A stretch of 64,000 nucleotides of DNA from Microbacterium sp. C5A9 (lineage in GTDB: Bacteria > Actinomycetota > Actinomycetes > Actinomycetales > Microbacteriaceae), in assembly GCF_022627955.1 (NCBI RefSeq), contig NZ_JABXGD010000006.1, positions 62,001-126,000 on the forward strand, read 5' to 3'. The position numbers and the translations under genes were made by a program. Below are positions 6,195 through 15,158 of the stretch, in pieces. Position 1 is the stretch's first letter. Every line of letters begins with the position of its first letter. The notes below the pieces were generated by a model. That model was given only the letters and a program-made list of their open reading frames with translations. It searched no databases and had not been told where the DNA came from.

Positions 6195-6928
6195 CAGCCC
6201 GCGAGCGCCTTCAGCTGCTCGTCCTTCAGGTCGGCACACCCGGCGACGCCGAGGTCGAGCAGTGCGTCGAGTTCGCGCTTGTCGAACGGCGCACCCTCGG
6301 CGGTGCCCTGCACCTCGACGAACAGCCCACGACCGGTCACGACGACGTTCATGTCGGTCTCGGCGCGGACGTCCTCGACGTATGCGAGATCCAGCATGGG
6401 TTCGCCGTCGATGATACCGACCGACACCGCGGCGACGGAATCGAGCAGCGGCGTCGCGTTCTTGCCGATGAACTTCTTCTCGCGGCCCCACTCGATCGCG
6501 TCGGCGAGTGCGACGTAGGCACCGGTGATCGCCGCGGTGCGGGTGCCGCCATCCGCCTGCAGCACGTCGCAGTCGATCACGATCGTGTTCTCACCGAGCG
6601 CCTTGGTGTCGACCACCGCGCGCAGTGCGCGCCCGATCAGTCGCGAGATCTCGTGTGTGCGACCGCCGATGCGTCCCTTGACGCTCTCTCGGTCGTTGCG
6701 GCTGTTGGTCGCGCGCGGCAGCATCGAATACTCCGCCGTCACCCATCCCTTGCCCTTGCCGGTGAGCCAGCGCGGGACGCCGTTGGTGAACGAGGCGGTG
6801 CAGAGCACCTTGGTGCCTCCGAAGCTGATCAGCGCGGATCCTTCGGCGTGGCTGCTCCAGCCGCGCTCGATCGTGATCTCGCGGAGCTGGTCGGTGCTGC
6901 GGCCGTCGGCGCGGACGATGCTGGTCAT
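6194..6928 (-). CDS. rph: Ribonuclease PH
   Basis: A 244-residue phosphorolytic 3'-to-5' exoribonuclease that trims tRNA 3' ends. The family is recognised from [12 protein letters not shown] at the N-terminus, [46 protein letters not shown] and the phosphate-binding [16 protein letters not shown]. Full length, no missing motif. The ATG at 6928 overlaps the murI stop by 4 bases (ATGA), and the 3' end overlaps rdgB by one base. The murI-rph-rdgB order is common in actinobacteria. Confidence 0.96.
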   Translation of the reverse strand: MTSIVRADGRSTDQLREITIERGWSSHAEGSALISFGGTKVLCTASFTNGVPRWLTGKGKGWVTAEYSMLPRATNSRNDRESVKGRIGGRTHEISRLIGRALRAVVDTKALGENTIVIDCDVLQADGGTRTAAITGAYVALADAIEWGREKKFIGKNATPLLDSVAAVSVGIIDGEPMLDLAYVEDVRAETDMNVVVTGRGLFVEVQGTAEGAPFDKRELDALLDLGVAGCADLKDEQLKALAG

Positions 6929-7806
6929 GGAGTTCCTTCGTGTGAGGGGTGGAGCGCGGATGCCGCAGGGCGCACGACGTCGACGGGTGGTTGTGGAAGC
7001 GTGATGACACCGGTCTGCACGAGCTGCACGTCGCGCACCTCGCGGCCCATGAGCCTGTTGGCGAGCGCGGTGAACTCGGTCGCCGATGCGCCGGTCGCCT
7101 CGTAGACGTACGAGGCCGTCGCATCGGGTGGAGCGAGCAGGTCGCCCCTCACGAGCTGGCGATAGACGTCGCCGGCGGTCTCGTCATCACTGGAGACGAG
7201 GGTGACGCCCTCGCCCATCACGTAGCTGATGGCGCCGCGGAGGAACGGGTAGTGCGTGCAGCCGAGGACCAGGGTGTCGACGTCCGCCTCGCGCAACGGG
7301 GCGAGGTACTCCTCGGCGGTCGCGAGGACCTCGGGGGTTCCGGTGATCCCCCCCTCGACGAACTCGACGAAGCGAGGGCACGCCGCGGTGAAGACCTCGA
7401 GACGCTCGTTCACCTCGAGCATGTCCTGATAGGCGCGGGAGCCGATGGTCCCGACGGTGCCGATCACCCCGACCCGACCGTTGCGGGTCGTGGAGACGGC
7501 GCGGCGCACGGCGGGTCCGATCACCTCGACGACCGGCACGTCGTAGCGCTCGCGGGCATCGCGCAGCATCGCCGCGGACGCCGTGTTGCACGCGATCACG
7601 AGCATCTTGACGCCCTGGTCGACCAGCGTGTCGAGGACTTCGAGGCTGTAGCGGCGCACGTCGGCGATCGGTTTCGGGCCGTACGGCGAGTGGGCCGTGT
7701 CGCCGATGTAGACGAACGATTCCCGGGGCAGCTGGGCTCTGATGGCGCGAGCCACCGTGAGTCCGCCGACACCGGAGTCGAAGATTCCGATCGGGGCGTC
7801 GTTCAT
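6925..7806 (-). CDS. murI: Glutamate racemase
   Basis: A 293-residue enzyme converting L- to D-glutamate for peptidoglycan. It has [13 protein letters not shown] at residues 6-18, GDTAHSPYG, the first catalytic cysteine in ACNTAS and the second in LGCTHYPF. The start at 7806 was chosen because the protein motif begins there and TAGGCT lies eight bases upstream, as for other apparently leaderless genes here. A much longer open frame extends upstream but runs antisense through pncB and is not coding. First gene of the murI-rph-rdgB operon, divergent from pncB. Confidence 0.96.
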   Translation of the reverse strand: MNDAPIGIFDSGVGGLTVARAIRAQLPRESFVYIGDTAHSPYGPKPIADVRRYSLEVLDTLVDQGVKMLVIACNTASAAMLRDARERYDVPVVEVIGPAVRRAVSTTRNGRVGVIGTVGTIGSRAYQDMLEVNERLEVFTAACPRFVEFVEGGITGTPEVLATAEEYLAPLREADVDTLVLGCTHYPFLRGAISYVMGEGVTLVSSDDETAGDVYRQLVRGDLLAPPDATASYVYEATGASATEFTALANRLMGREVRDVQLVQTGVITLPQPPVDVVRPAASALHPSHEGTP

Positions 7807-7881
7807 GACTCCCCAGCCTACCCGCGCGCACCCCGCCCCGCGCCCAGCAACCCGAGGGGGTGTCGTCACTAAGCTGAGCGC

Positions 7882-9207
7882 ATGACGACGTCCACGGCGC
7901 TGCTCACCGACCGCTATGAACTCACCATGCTCGCCGCCGCGCTGCGCGACGGCACGGCGTCGCGACCGAGCGTGTTCGAGCTCTTCTCCCGGCGCCTGTC
8001 CGGAGGTCGGCGCTTCGGCGTCGTCGCCGGCACCGGCCGTCTGCTGTCGCTGCTGCGCGAGTTCCGGTTCGGAGACGACGAGCTGCGGTTCCTCCGCGAC
8101 AACGACGTCGTGGATGCGGAGTCGCTGACCTACCTCGAGAACTACCGCTTCACGGGTTCGATCCGCGGCTACCGGGAGGGCGAGCTGTACTTCCCCGGTT
8201 CGCCCATCCTGACCGTGGAGGGCAGCTTCGCCGACGCCGTCGTGCTCGAGACCCTCGCCCTCAGCGTCCTCAATCACGACTCCGCCGTGGCGACCGCCGC
8301 CTCGCGCATGAGCATCGCCGCCGGTGAACGCCCCCTCGCCGAGATGGGCTCCCGGCGCGCCGCAGAGCAGTCCGCCGTCGCCGCGGCACGAGCGGCGTAC
8401 ATCGCCGGCTTCGGAGCGACCAGCAACCTCGAGGCCGGACGCCGCTGGGGCATCCCCACGATGGGCACCGCCGCGCACTCCTGGACGTTGCTCCACGAGA
8501 CCGAGGAAGAGGCGTTCCGTTCGCAGATCGCCAGCCTGGGCACAGACACGACCCTGCTCGTCGACACCTACGACATCCGCGCGGGTGTCGAGACCGCCGT
8601 CCGGGTCGCGGGCACCGGGCTCGGGGGTGTGCGCATCGACTCCGGCGACCTGCCGATCGTCGCCGCCGAGGTCCGGGCACAGCTCGACGAGCTCGGTGCG
8701 ACGTCGACGCGCATCACGGTGACGAGTGACCTCGACGAATACGCGATCGCCGCACTCGCGGCGTCTCCCGTCGACGCCTATGGTGTCGGGACGTCGGTCG
8801 TGACCGGATCCGGCTACCCCACCGCGAGCATGGTCTACAAGCTCGTCGCACGGCAGGATCCGCGCGGCGCGTGGGTCGGCGTCGCCAAGGCCTCGGCCGA
8901 CAAGGCCTCGCACGGTGGCCGCAAAGCGGCGTTCCGCACCCTGGTGGACGGTGTCGCCGACGCCGAGACAGTGGTCGTGTCCGACGGCTTCGAAGAGCTC
9001 GACAGTCCGGCGGAGCATCCCGACGGACGGCCGCTGCAGACGACCTTCGTCGAGGCCGGCGAGATCGACACGGCTTACGAGGGCCCCGACGGCACCGCAT
9101 CAGCTCGGAAGCATCACCTCAAGGTCCGCGAGGAGCTTCCCGTGCGGGCACTCGCTCTCAGCAAGTCGGACCCCGCGATCCCCACGGTCTACGTCGACGC
9201 GCGCTGA
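7882..9207 (+). CDS. pncB: Nicotinate phosphoribosyltransferase
   Basis: A 441-residue enzyme that joins nicotinate to PRPP, the first step of the Preiss-Handler NAD salvage pathway. Recognised by [10 protein letters not shown] at the N-terminus, GTAAHSW (the histidine that is phosphorylated in the family), [14 protein letters not shown] and [10 protein letters not shown]. Length is standard. TAAGCT ends six bases before the ATG, suggesting a leaderless mRNA. It is transcribed divergently from murI across 75 bases. Weak hairpins follow the stop, between it and the convergent DUF3039 gene. Confidence 0.96.
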   Translation: MTTSTALLTDRYELTMLAAALRDGTASRPSVFELFSRRLSGGRRFGVVAGTGRLLSLLREFRFGDDELRFLRDNDVVDAESLTYLENYRFTGSIRGYREGELYFPGSPILTVEGSFADAVVLETLALSVLNHDSAVATAASRMSIAAGERPLAEMGSRRAAEQSAVAAARAAYIAGFGATSNLEAGRRWGIPTMGTAAHSWTLLHETEEEAFRSQIASLGTDTTLLVDTYDIRAGVETAVRVAGTGLGGVRIDSGDLPIVAAEVRAQLDELGATSTRITVTSDLDEYAIAALAASPVDAYGVGTSVVTGSGYPTASMVYKLVARQDPRGAWVGVAKASADKASHGGRKAAFRTLVDGVADAETVVVSDGFEELDSPAEHPDGRPLQTTFVEAGEIDTAYEGPDGTASARKHHLKVREELPVRALALSKSDPAIPTVYVDAR

Positions 9208-9225
9208 CCGGGAGATTCGCCACCG

Positions 9226-9263
9226 CTCCGGTCCCCGGAGAGGCGACTCCGAGGTCGGTCGCC
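9226..9263. terminator. Possible bidirectional terminator between pncB and the DUF3039 gene
   Basis: Two short hairpins, CTCCGG/CCGGAG (9226-9240) and GGCGAC/GTCGCC (9242-9263), fill the gap between convergent genes. Neither has a T run, so this is weak. Confidence 0.35.
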
Positions 9264-9281
9264 GAGTCCTCGGGATGGCGG

Positions 9282-9548
9282 TCAGCCCACCATCGACTCG
9301 TAGATCTCCTTGCACGTGGGGCAGATCGGGAACTTCTCGGGGTCGCGCCCCGGCGTCCACTTCTTGCCGCACAGTGCACGCACCGGCTTGCCGGTGATCG
9401 CCGACTCGAGGATCTTGTCCTTCTTCACATAGTGAGAGAAACGCTCATGGTCGCCCGGCTCGAGGTTCTCCTCGCGGAGAAGCTCTTCCAGTTCGCGATC
9501 AAGCGTTGCCACGCCGCCCTGATCGGGGCTGTCCAGCGGAGTACTCAT
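9282..9548 (-). CDS. DUF3039 family protein
   Basis: An 88-residue protein of the actinobacteria-specific DUF3039 family. It has an acidic N-terminal helix, then HYVKKDKILESAITGKPVRALCGK and a zinc-binding CPTC near the C-terminus (Cys in ALCGK plus CPTC). Its function is not known to me. TAGACT lies six bases before the ATG, another probable leaderless start. It stands alone between pncB (convergent) and the ABC exporter. Confidence 0.9.
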   Translation of the reverse strand: MSTPLDSPDQGGVATLDRELEELLREENLEPGDHERFSHYVKKDKILESAITGKPVRALCGKKWTPGRDPEKFPICPTCKEIYESMVG

Positions 9549-9588
9549 CCCGTGAGTCTAGCCGTGCGACGGCCCCGTGGGGCGGTGC

Positions 9589-11151
9589 TCACGCAGTCTC
9601 GACGAACTCCATCAGCCGCTCGCCCCCGCGCTCGAAGATCCGGCCTCCGACGGCGACACCGGTCGCCGCGACGCCCAGGCCGGTCGCAAGCCCTGCCCAG
9701 AACGTGGCCGGCGCATACGCGGACCCGTCGATCATCGTGAGCGCCAGGAGCCAGCCGGTGGGGATGCTGACGACCAGAGCCCCGAGGAACGCTGCGGCAG
9801 GACCGTAGACACCCCGCGATGTCGGGCGCTGCGGTTGCTGGAACGGGCTGTCACCGGGTCGCGACACGGCGTAGGGCGCGAGAGCCGAGACCACACTGGA
9901 GAAGCCGAGCGCCGACAGAAGCAGGCTCGCGGCCAGCCCCGTGAGCGGAAGCAGGAGGCGCCAGTCGTCGATCCACAGCAGGGTGAGAGGCACGGCGATG
10001 GCGAGCACCGGCACCGAGACGAGGAGCACCGGCACGAGACGCCCGAGTCGGTCGGGAACGCCTCGGACGCCGCTCGCCACGTGCGTCCAGAGCGCCGTCG
10101 AGTCATAGGCGACGTCGTTGTGCGGAAGCCAGCCGAAGAACAGCGCCATCACCGGGACGGGAACGAGCGCCGCGATCTCGAGCGGCACGCCTGCCACGAG
10201 CAGCGGGAGAACGGTCAGCACACCCGCGACGGGCACGACGATGAGATTCATGATGTATCGGCGATCGCGCAGCCAATAGACGAGGCTGCGCGCGGCGATG
10301 GCGCCGAAGGCGTTGGACGGCAGCAGGCCGAACCAGCCGAGACCCGTGCGCTCGCGCGAGGCGAGAGGACGTTCGGTGGTCGTGAGCAGCCGACGGACGA
10401 GCCAGCTCCAGATCACCCACAGGAGCACAGCGGTCGCGACGGCGATGACACCGCTGATCCAGGCCCCGGACTCGTCTGTCGCCACGGCGAACATGAACCA
10501 CGACGGAGCAGCGAGCGGTGTGAGCCCGACGGTCGCGGTCAACGCGGCGACCGCCGCCGGGACCTCGCCGTCCCACTTCAAGGAAGCGAGGAAGACCGCG
10601 ACGGGGAATGCGATGACGATCACCGCGAGCGCGAAGATCGCCGTGAGCTCTCGCGACCTGCGCTCCGGCAGCAGCACCGCGTTCACCGCCATGCCGATGC
10701 GCGCCGCGAGCAACGTCGACACGACCGCCAGCACTGTCATGAGCACGGCGAGGGGCCACGGCGCACCGAGGTGGATGGCGACGACGCAGACGCTGACGTG
10801 CACCGAGAGCACGGCCGCGCTCGGCACGCTGACGAAGGAGGCGAGGGCGAGGATCCACGGCATCTGCCGCTCATCGACACCGAACACCGCGAAGCGTCGC
10901 GGATCGAGCTGGTCGGTGGCTCCCACGAGCACGGGGCCGACGAGGAAGCCGAGCAGCAGAGCACCGCTGCCCAGAACGATCACCGATCGCGCGACGGCGA
11001 CCGGCGCATCATCGAGGCTGAGGATCGCAGTGCATACGACGACGGTGATCGCGACGACGACGGCGAGCATGACCAGGGTACGCACCCGACGTTCGCCGCG
11101 GAGCGCACCGATCAGGAGCGCCGCCCTCAGTCGGAGAACGTGTGCAGCCAC
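9589..11151 (-). CDS. ABC exporter permease (12 or more membrane segments)
   Basis: A 520-residue integral membrane protein with about 12-14 hydrophobic segments and short loops, consistent with an ABC-2-like exporter permease. It directly follows and overlaps the ATPase gene by 25 bases and is presumably its membrane partner. The GTG at 11151 was chosen because GGAGGGG precedes it by six bases; the frame continues upstream but there lies inside the ATPase gene. No substrate can be deduced. The protein resembles actinobacterial permeases annotated only as hypothetical. Confidence 0.8.
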   Translation of the reverse strand: MAAHVLRLRAALLIGALRGERRVRTLVMLAVVVAITVVVCTAILSLDDAPVAVARSVIVLGSGALLLGFLVGPVLVGATDQLDPRRFAVFGVDERQMPWILALASFVSVPSAAVLSVHVSVCVVAIHLGAPWPLAVLMTVLAVVSTLLAARIGMAVNAVLLPERRSRELTAIFALAVIVIAFPVAVFLASLKWDGEVPAAVAALTATVGLTPLAAPSWFMFAVATDESGAWISGVIAVATAVLLWVIWSWLVRRLLTTTERPLASRERTGLGWFGLLPSNAFGAIAARSLVYWLRDRRYIMNLIVVPVAGVLTVLPLLVAGVPLEIAALVPVPVMALFFGWLPHNDVAYDSTALWTHVASGVRGVPDRLGRLVPVLLVSVPVLAIAVPLTLLWIDDWRLLLPLTGLAASLLLSALGFSSVVSALAPYAVSRPGDSPFQQPQRPTSRGVYGPAAAFLGALVVSIPTGWLLALTMIDGSAYAPATFWAGLATGLGVAATGVAVGGRIFERGGERLMEFVETA

Positions 11152-13037
11152 TCGAGCCCCTCCACCTCTCCGATGCCGCCGGAGAGCTCGACGAACCGCG
11201 CCTCGAGCGTCTGCCCCGCTCGCACCTCGTCGATCGTCCCCTCGGCGAGGACGTCGCCGCCCACGATGATCGCGACCCGCGAGCACACGCGCTCGACGAG
11301 GTCCATGCCATGACTCGACAGGATCACCGTGCCACCGTGTGCGACGTAGGCGCGCAGAATGTCGAGGATCACGGCCGACGACACCGGGTCGACCGCCTCG
11401 AAGGGCTCGTCCAGCACCAGCACACGCGGTGAGTGGATCATCGCGCCGGCGAGCATGATCTTCTTCGTCATACCCGCGGAGTAATCGGACACGACGCGGT
11501 TCAGCGCATCGCCGAGGTCGAAGGCGCGCGCGAGGTCCCCCACACGCTTCTCGATGACGTCGGATGCGAGACCGCGGAGAAGACCGTAGTAATGGAGCAG
11601 CTGGCGACCCGTGAGCCGATCGAAGGTGCGCAGGCGATCGGGGAGGACTCCCATCATGCGCTTCGCTGCGAGCGGCTTCACCCGCTGATCGACGCCGCAG
11701 ATCACCACGTCGCCGCTGTCCGCCCGAAGAAGACCTGCCACGATCGACAGGGTCGTCGTCTTTCCGGCGCCGTTGGGACCGACGATCCCGTAGAACGAGC
11801 CGGCGGGCACCGTGAGGTCGATCCCGTTGACGGCCGTGTGGTCACCGAAGCTCTTCACGAGCCCCCGGATGCGGATGGCTTCCGTGCCGGACGCGACATC
11901 TCCGGTCGGAGCGGCTTCCTCACCTGCTGAGGAGTCGGCGTCCACCTGCTCGTGCTCGTGGATGCCCGCGTCGATCGCCTCGCTCGGCGCGTCGCTCTCG
12001 GCATCCGCGTCGACGGCGTCCTGAGCCGTCTCGGATCCCGCGACCACGGTCTGCTCGACAGACGTCTCCTCGACGGGCTGGGCCTCGACGCCTTCCGCCT
12101 CCACAGCCTGCTCAGCGATGGGCCGCTCCTCGACGGGAGCCTCCGCCACGGGGTCTTCGACGGGAGCATCCGCGACGGGCTCCTCGGTCACGGGCTCCTC
12201 GACGAGAGCTTCGACCGTGGGCTCCTCGACGGGAGCCTCGGTCACGGGCTCCTCGACGAGAGCTTCGACCGTGGGCTCCTCGACGGGAGCCTCGGTCGCG
12301 GGCTCCTCGACAGGAGCTTCGATGACGGCCGCCTCTTCGACCGGGGTGTCGGCGCGAGCCGTGAAGTCGTCGGGTCCGATGCCTGTCGGGTCGACTGCCG
12401 TGGTGTCGACCGCCGCGGGATCGGTCTCCGCAGACGCTGCCTCCGCCTTCGCGAGTTTCGCCGCCTCCGCCTTCGCCGCTCTGGTCGCCGCAGCCTTGGC
12501 CGCGGCCGCCTTCGCGGCAGCGCTGCGCGCCGATGCGGTCCGCGCCGTGTTCTTGGCCGCGGTCGACTTGGTCGCGGCGTTCCGCTCCGCGGCCGCCTTC
12601 GCCGCGGCGGTCGACTTCACCGCCGTCGTCTTGGAAGCGGTCGTCTTCGCAGCCGTCGTCTTCGCAGCGGTCGTCTTCGCCGCCGTCGTCTTCGGCGCAG
12701 CCGCCTTGGCGCCGGTCGCCGTGCGTGCAGCCGCGGCCTTCGCGGTCGGAGAGGTCGCCCTCGCCCCGCGCGCGGGTGTCGTCCGTGCGGAGTTCTTCGC
12801 AGCCGCCGCACGCGCCGCGCTGGCGGTGGGCTTCGTGGCAGCAGTCTCTTCCGTCTGCCTGACGACCGGTTCGATGACCACCTCGCCGGTGGCGGCAGCC
12901 TTGTCGGCGGCAGCGCGGGGCGGCGTACGAGAGGACACCGCCTTCTTCGCGGGCGCCTTCCGGGCCGTCGTCTTCTTGGTGGGCGTCGACGCAGGGTCGG
13001 CCACCTCGTCGGGGCGGTCTTCGGGGGAGGCAGTCAC
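11127..13037 (-). CDS. ABC transporter ATPase with long low-complexity N-terminal extension
   Basis: A 636-residue protein. Residues ~397-636 are an ordinary ABC ATPase: Walker A GPNGAGKTT, a signature loop YSAGMTKK (a variant of LSGGQ), Walker B VLVLDEPFEAVDP, and switch His in SSHGMD. The first ~395 residues are unlike any transporter domain. Residues ~1-200 are Lys/Ala/Thr-rich with tandem KTTAA units resembling the tails of histone-H1-like proteins. Residues ~225-390 are acidic, Pro/Val/Glu-rich repeats. The GTG start has TACCGT six bases upstream, suggesting it is leaderless. A shorter start at the ATPase domain would give a normal protein, but no good ribosome-binding site is evident there. 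Confidence 0.85.
   Translation of the reverse strand: MTASPEDRPDEVADPASTPTKKTTARKAPAKKAVSSRTPPRAAADKAAATGEVVIEPVVRQTEETAATKPTASAARAAAAKNSARTTPARGARATSPTAKAAAARTATGAKAAAPKTTAAKTTAAKTTAAKTTASKTTAVKSTAAAKAAAERNAATKSTAAKNTARTASARSAAAKAAAAKAAATRAAKAEAAKLAKAEAASAETDPAAVDTTAVDPTGIGPDDFTARADTPVEEAAVIEAPVEEPATEAPVEEPTVEALVEEPVTEAPVEEPTVEALVEEPVTEEPVADAPVEDPVAEAPVEERPIAEQAVEAEGVEAQPVEETSVEQTVVAGSETAQDAVDADAESDAPSEAIDAGIHEHEQVDADSSAGEEAAPTGDVASGTEAIRIRGLVKSFGDHTAVNGIDLTVPAGSFYGIVGPNGAGKTTTLSIVAGLLRADSGDVVICGVDQRVKPLAAKRMMGVLPDRLRTFDRLTGRQLLHYYGLLRGLASDVIEKRVGDLARAFDLGDALNRVVSDYSAGMTKKIMLAGAMIHSPRVLVLDEPFEAVDPVSSAVILDILRAYVAHGGTVILSSHGMDLVERVCSRVAIIVGGDVLAEGTIDEVRAGQTLEARFVELSGGIGEVEGLEWLHTFSD
12182..12289 (-). 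repeat. Two perfect 54-bp tandem repeats inside the ABC ATPase gene
   Basis: Copies at 12182-12235 and 12236-12289 are identical, and the identity continues for 8 more bases. In frame each encodes 18 residues of the acidic VEEP-type repeat. Perfect identity at the DNA level implies recent duplication, so copy number may vary between strains. Confidence 0.85.
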
Positions 13038-13246
13038 CGTCCTACGGTATCAACGGGGGCCGACTTTCTTCGGCTCTCCGAAACAATTGGCCGTAGGTCG
13101 AAAGCCATCTCGGCATATCAGTCAAACCCTCTCGACGAATCTGAGCGTTCGGTGTGTACTGGATCACGAAACGGCAACGGGGCCCTCCGCGCCCGGATCT
13201 TCCCAGGCTGTGTCGCTAGCATAACTCTCGGCACGACGAAGTGTCT

Positions 13247-13262
13247 GATCGGTGAACCGATC
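13247..13262. promoter_or_regulatory. Inverted repeat upstream of the nucleotidyltransferase gene
   Basis: GATCGGT (13247-13253) and ACCGATC (13256-13262) form a perfect 7-base inverted repeat with a 2-base spacer, 29 bases before the GTG. A possible -10 (TAGCAT or CATAAC near 13217-13225) lies just upstream, so the repeat sits where a repressor could block transcription. Operator function is inference. Confidence 0.45.
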
Positions 13263-13290
13263 GTGAACACAACTTCCTTTAGGAGCACTC

Positions 13291-13983
13291 GTGACTCTTC
13301 AGACCGTCATCCTCGCCGCAGGTATGGGCTCACGCCTGGGCCGCGCGCTGCCGAAGCCGCTGACCGAGCTGAACGACGGGCGCACCATCATGCGCCAGCA
13401 GCATGACAACATCCGGGCCGCCTTCGGCTCCGACGCGCGCATCACCGCCGTAGTCGGCTACCGCGCCGAGACGATCATCGAGGCGTTCCCCTCGGTCAAC
13501 TACGTGCACAACGAGCGCTACGACGAGACCAACACCTCCAAGAGCCTGCTCCGCGCCCTGGGCGCGACGGGCCGTGGCGGTGTGCTCTGGATGAACGGCG
13601 ACGTGGTCTTCGACCCGATGATCCTCGGCCGCGCCGCGGCGTACATCGAGCGCGATCAGTCGTTCGTCACCGTCAACACCTCCAAGGTCAGCGACGAAGA
13701 GGTGAAGTACACGGTCACCGCCGAGGGCTTCATCAAGGAGCTGTCCAAGACCGTCAAGGGCGGCCTCGGCGAGGCCGTGGGCATCAACTACATCTCCTCC
13801 GCGAACAAGAAGGCGTTCATGCGCCAGCTGCAGCGCGTCGAGGACCAGGACTACTTCGAGCGCGGCCTCGAGCTCGCGATCGCCGAAGACGGCCTCCTGC
13901 TCGAGCCGATGGACGTCTCCGACCTGTATGCGGTCGAGGTCGACTTCGCCGAAGACCTCGAGCGCGCGAACCTCTTCGTCTGA
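13291..13983 (+). CDS. Nucleotidyltransferase (sugar-phosphate / phosphocholine cytidylyltransferase-like)
   Basis: A 230-residue protein with the single-domain NTP-transferase fold. It has ILAAGMGSRLGRALPKPL (nucleotide-binding loop and Lys), WMNGDVVFD (metal-binding Asp) and a C-terminal EVDFAEDL resembling the closing motif of NTP-transferases. Such enzymes link a nucleotide to a phosphorylated sugar or choline, typically for cell-surface glycan decoration; the exact substrate cannot be read. GTG at 13291 is preceded by AGGAG. It stands alone, with a strong terminator after it and an inverted repeat in its promoter region. Confidence 0.8.
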   Translation: MTLQTVILAAGMGSRLGRALPKPLTELNDGRTIMRQQHDNIRAAFGSDARITAVVGYRAETIIEAFPSVNYVHNERYDETNTSKSLLRALGATGRGGVLWMNGDVVFDPMILGRAAAYIERDQSFVTVNTSKVSDEEVKYTVTAEGFIKELSKTVKGGLGEAVGINYISSANKKAFMRQLQRVEDQDYFERGLELAIAEDGLLLEPMDVSDLYAVEVDFAEDLERANLFV

Positions 13984-13993
13984 TCGTCGCTCT

Positions 13994-14029
13994 CGATAGC
14001 CCGGATCCCGTGAGGGACCCGGGCTATCG
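13994..14029 (+). terminator. Intrinsic terminator after the nucleotidyltransferase gene
   Basis: An 11-base stem (CGATAGCCCGG 13994-14004) continues past one mismatch into TCCC, a GTGA loop and the complement. It is followed by CGTTTTCG. It lies 11 bases after the stop codon. Confidence 0.85.
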
Positions 14030-14063
14030 GCGTTTTCGCGGCATCCGTTTCTAGGATCGATCC

Positions 14064-15068
14064 ATGGCACCGAAGATTCACAAGATCCACTCCCTCCCCG
14101 ACGATGCTCCGTGGGACAGGGGCGTGCCACCCGTCGGCTCCACAGAGCATCCGCTCATGGTCCGCGGGCTCGATCGCGTGCTGTCCATCCAGCGCCCACT
14201 CGTGCTGGCCCACATCCGCAGCATCCGACTGCGCAACCCGCACGCCACACCCGCAGAGATCATCCGGATCCTCGAGCGGCGCTACCTCGCCGCCGTGACG
14301 ACCGGTGGTGCCGCTGTCGGGGCCACGGCCGTCGTGCCCGGGATCGGAACCGGCATCACACTCGCGCTGTCCGGCGTCGAGACCGTCGGCTTCGTCGAGT
14401 CGACCGCGCTCTTCGCCCAGTCCGTGGCCGAGGTGCACGGCATCGCGGTGTCCAACCCCGACCGCGCCCGAGCCCTCGTCATGACCCTCATGCTCGGCAA
14501 GGAGGGAGTCGCCCTCGTCGGCCAGCTCGCCGGGCAGGCGACCGGACGCGGCGGATCCCGTTCCTCGTACTGGGGAGAGATGGTGACCAAGTCGCTTCCT
14601 CGAGCGGCCGTGGGCCCCCTCGTCGACCAGCTCAAGAGCATGTTCGTGAAGCAGTTCGCCGCCAAGGGCGGCGCATCGTTCATCGGGAAGGCTCTGCCGT
14701 TCGGAGTCGGGGCCGCCGTCGGCGGCGCCGGCAACCACATCCTCGGCAGGCGCGTGCTCACCACCTCTCACCGCGCCTTCGGGGCGCCTCCCCTCGATCT
14801 GCCCCTCGAGCTGGAGCCGGTCGACGGCTCCGAGAAGCTGGAACTGCGGATGCTGCACGGGGCGCAGTACGTCGGTGGCGCGGTCGCCGGCGCTGCGGGG
14901 ACCGCCGCGCGCGGAGTGGGCTGGGCCGGACGCAGGATCGCATCCGTCGGGCGCGTCCGGCGGAAGGGCACCCCCGAGATCGAGTCGGCGGGAGGCCACG
15001 ACTTCCCGACCGAGGCGGGATCCCCCCGACCTGACGTCGAGAGCGGTGACGCCACCGCGGCGAGGTGA
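14064..15068 (+). CDS. Hypothetical protein with glycine-rich hydrophobic segments
   Basis: Predicted 334-residue protein, not recognised with confidence. After a soluble N-terminal ~80 residues come a hydrophobic Gly/Ala stretch (TTGGAAVGATAVVPGIGTGI, ~88-107) and a second one (GASFIGKALPFGVGAAVGG, ~205-225). A third Ala/Gly-rich region lies near 275 before a charged tail. This is somewhat like EcsC-type proteins, which also carry such segments, but the match is not clear. TAGGAT ends six bases before the ATG, so the mRNA is probably leaderless. It is followed, about 90 bases later, by the carboxylase beta gene. Confidence 0.75.
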   Translation: MAPKIHKIHSLPDDAPWDRGVPPVGSTEHPLMVRGLDRVLSIQRPLVLAHIRSIRLRNPHATPAEIIRILERRYLAAVTTGGAAVGATAVVPGIGTGITLALSGVETVGFVESTALFAQSVAEVHGIAVSNPDRARALVMTLMLGKEGVALVGQLAGQATGRGGSRSSYWGEMVTKSLPRAAVGPLVDQLKSMFVKQFAAKGGASFIGKALPFGVGAAVGGAGNHILGRRVLTTSHRAFGAPPLDLPLELEPVDGSEKLELRMLHGAQYVGGAVAGAAGTAARGVGWAGRRIASVGRVRRKGTPEIESAGGHDFPTEAGSPRPDVESGDATAAR

Positions 15069-15158
15069 ACCGAGCACTCGACACCCGCCAAAGGATTCCG
15101 CGACCCGTTGTGGCGAGCATCCAACGGCAGGGGCCGAGCCGACGATAGGGTGGAATCC

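Noticed and set aside
6925-9018. A 697-residue minus-strand frame whose N-terminal 400 residues precede murI
   Set aside because: The upstream part runs antisense through pncB and gives an Arg/Asp/Gly-rich chain with no family; only the last 293 residues (murI) are real. Long antisense frames like this are expected at this GC level and recur throughout the window.
12182-12289. Tandem repeats considered as a CRISPR or minisatellite locus
   Set aside because: There are only two units without spacers, and they are in frame in the ABC ATPase gene.
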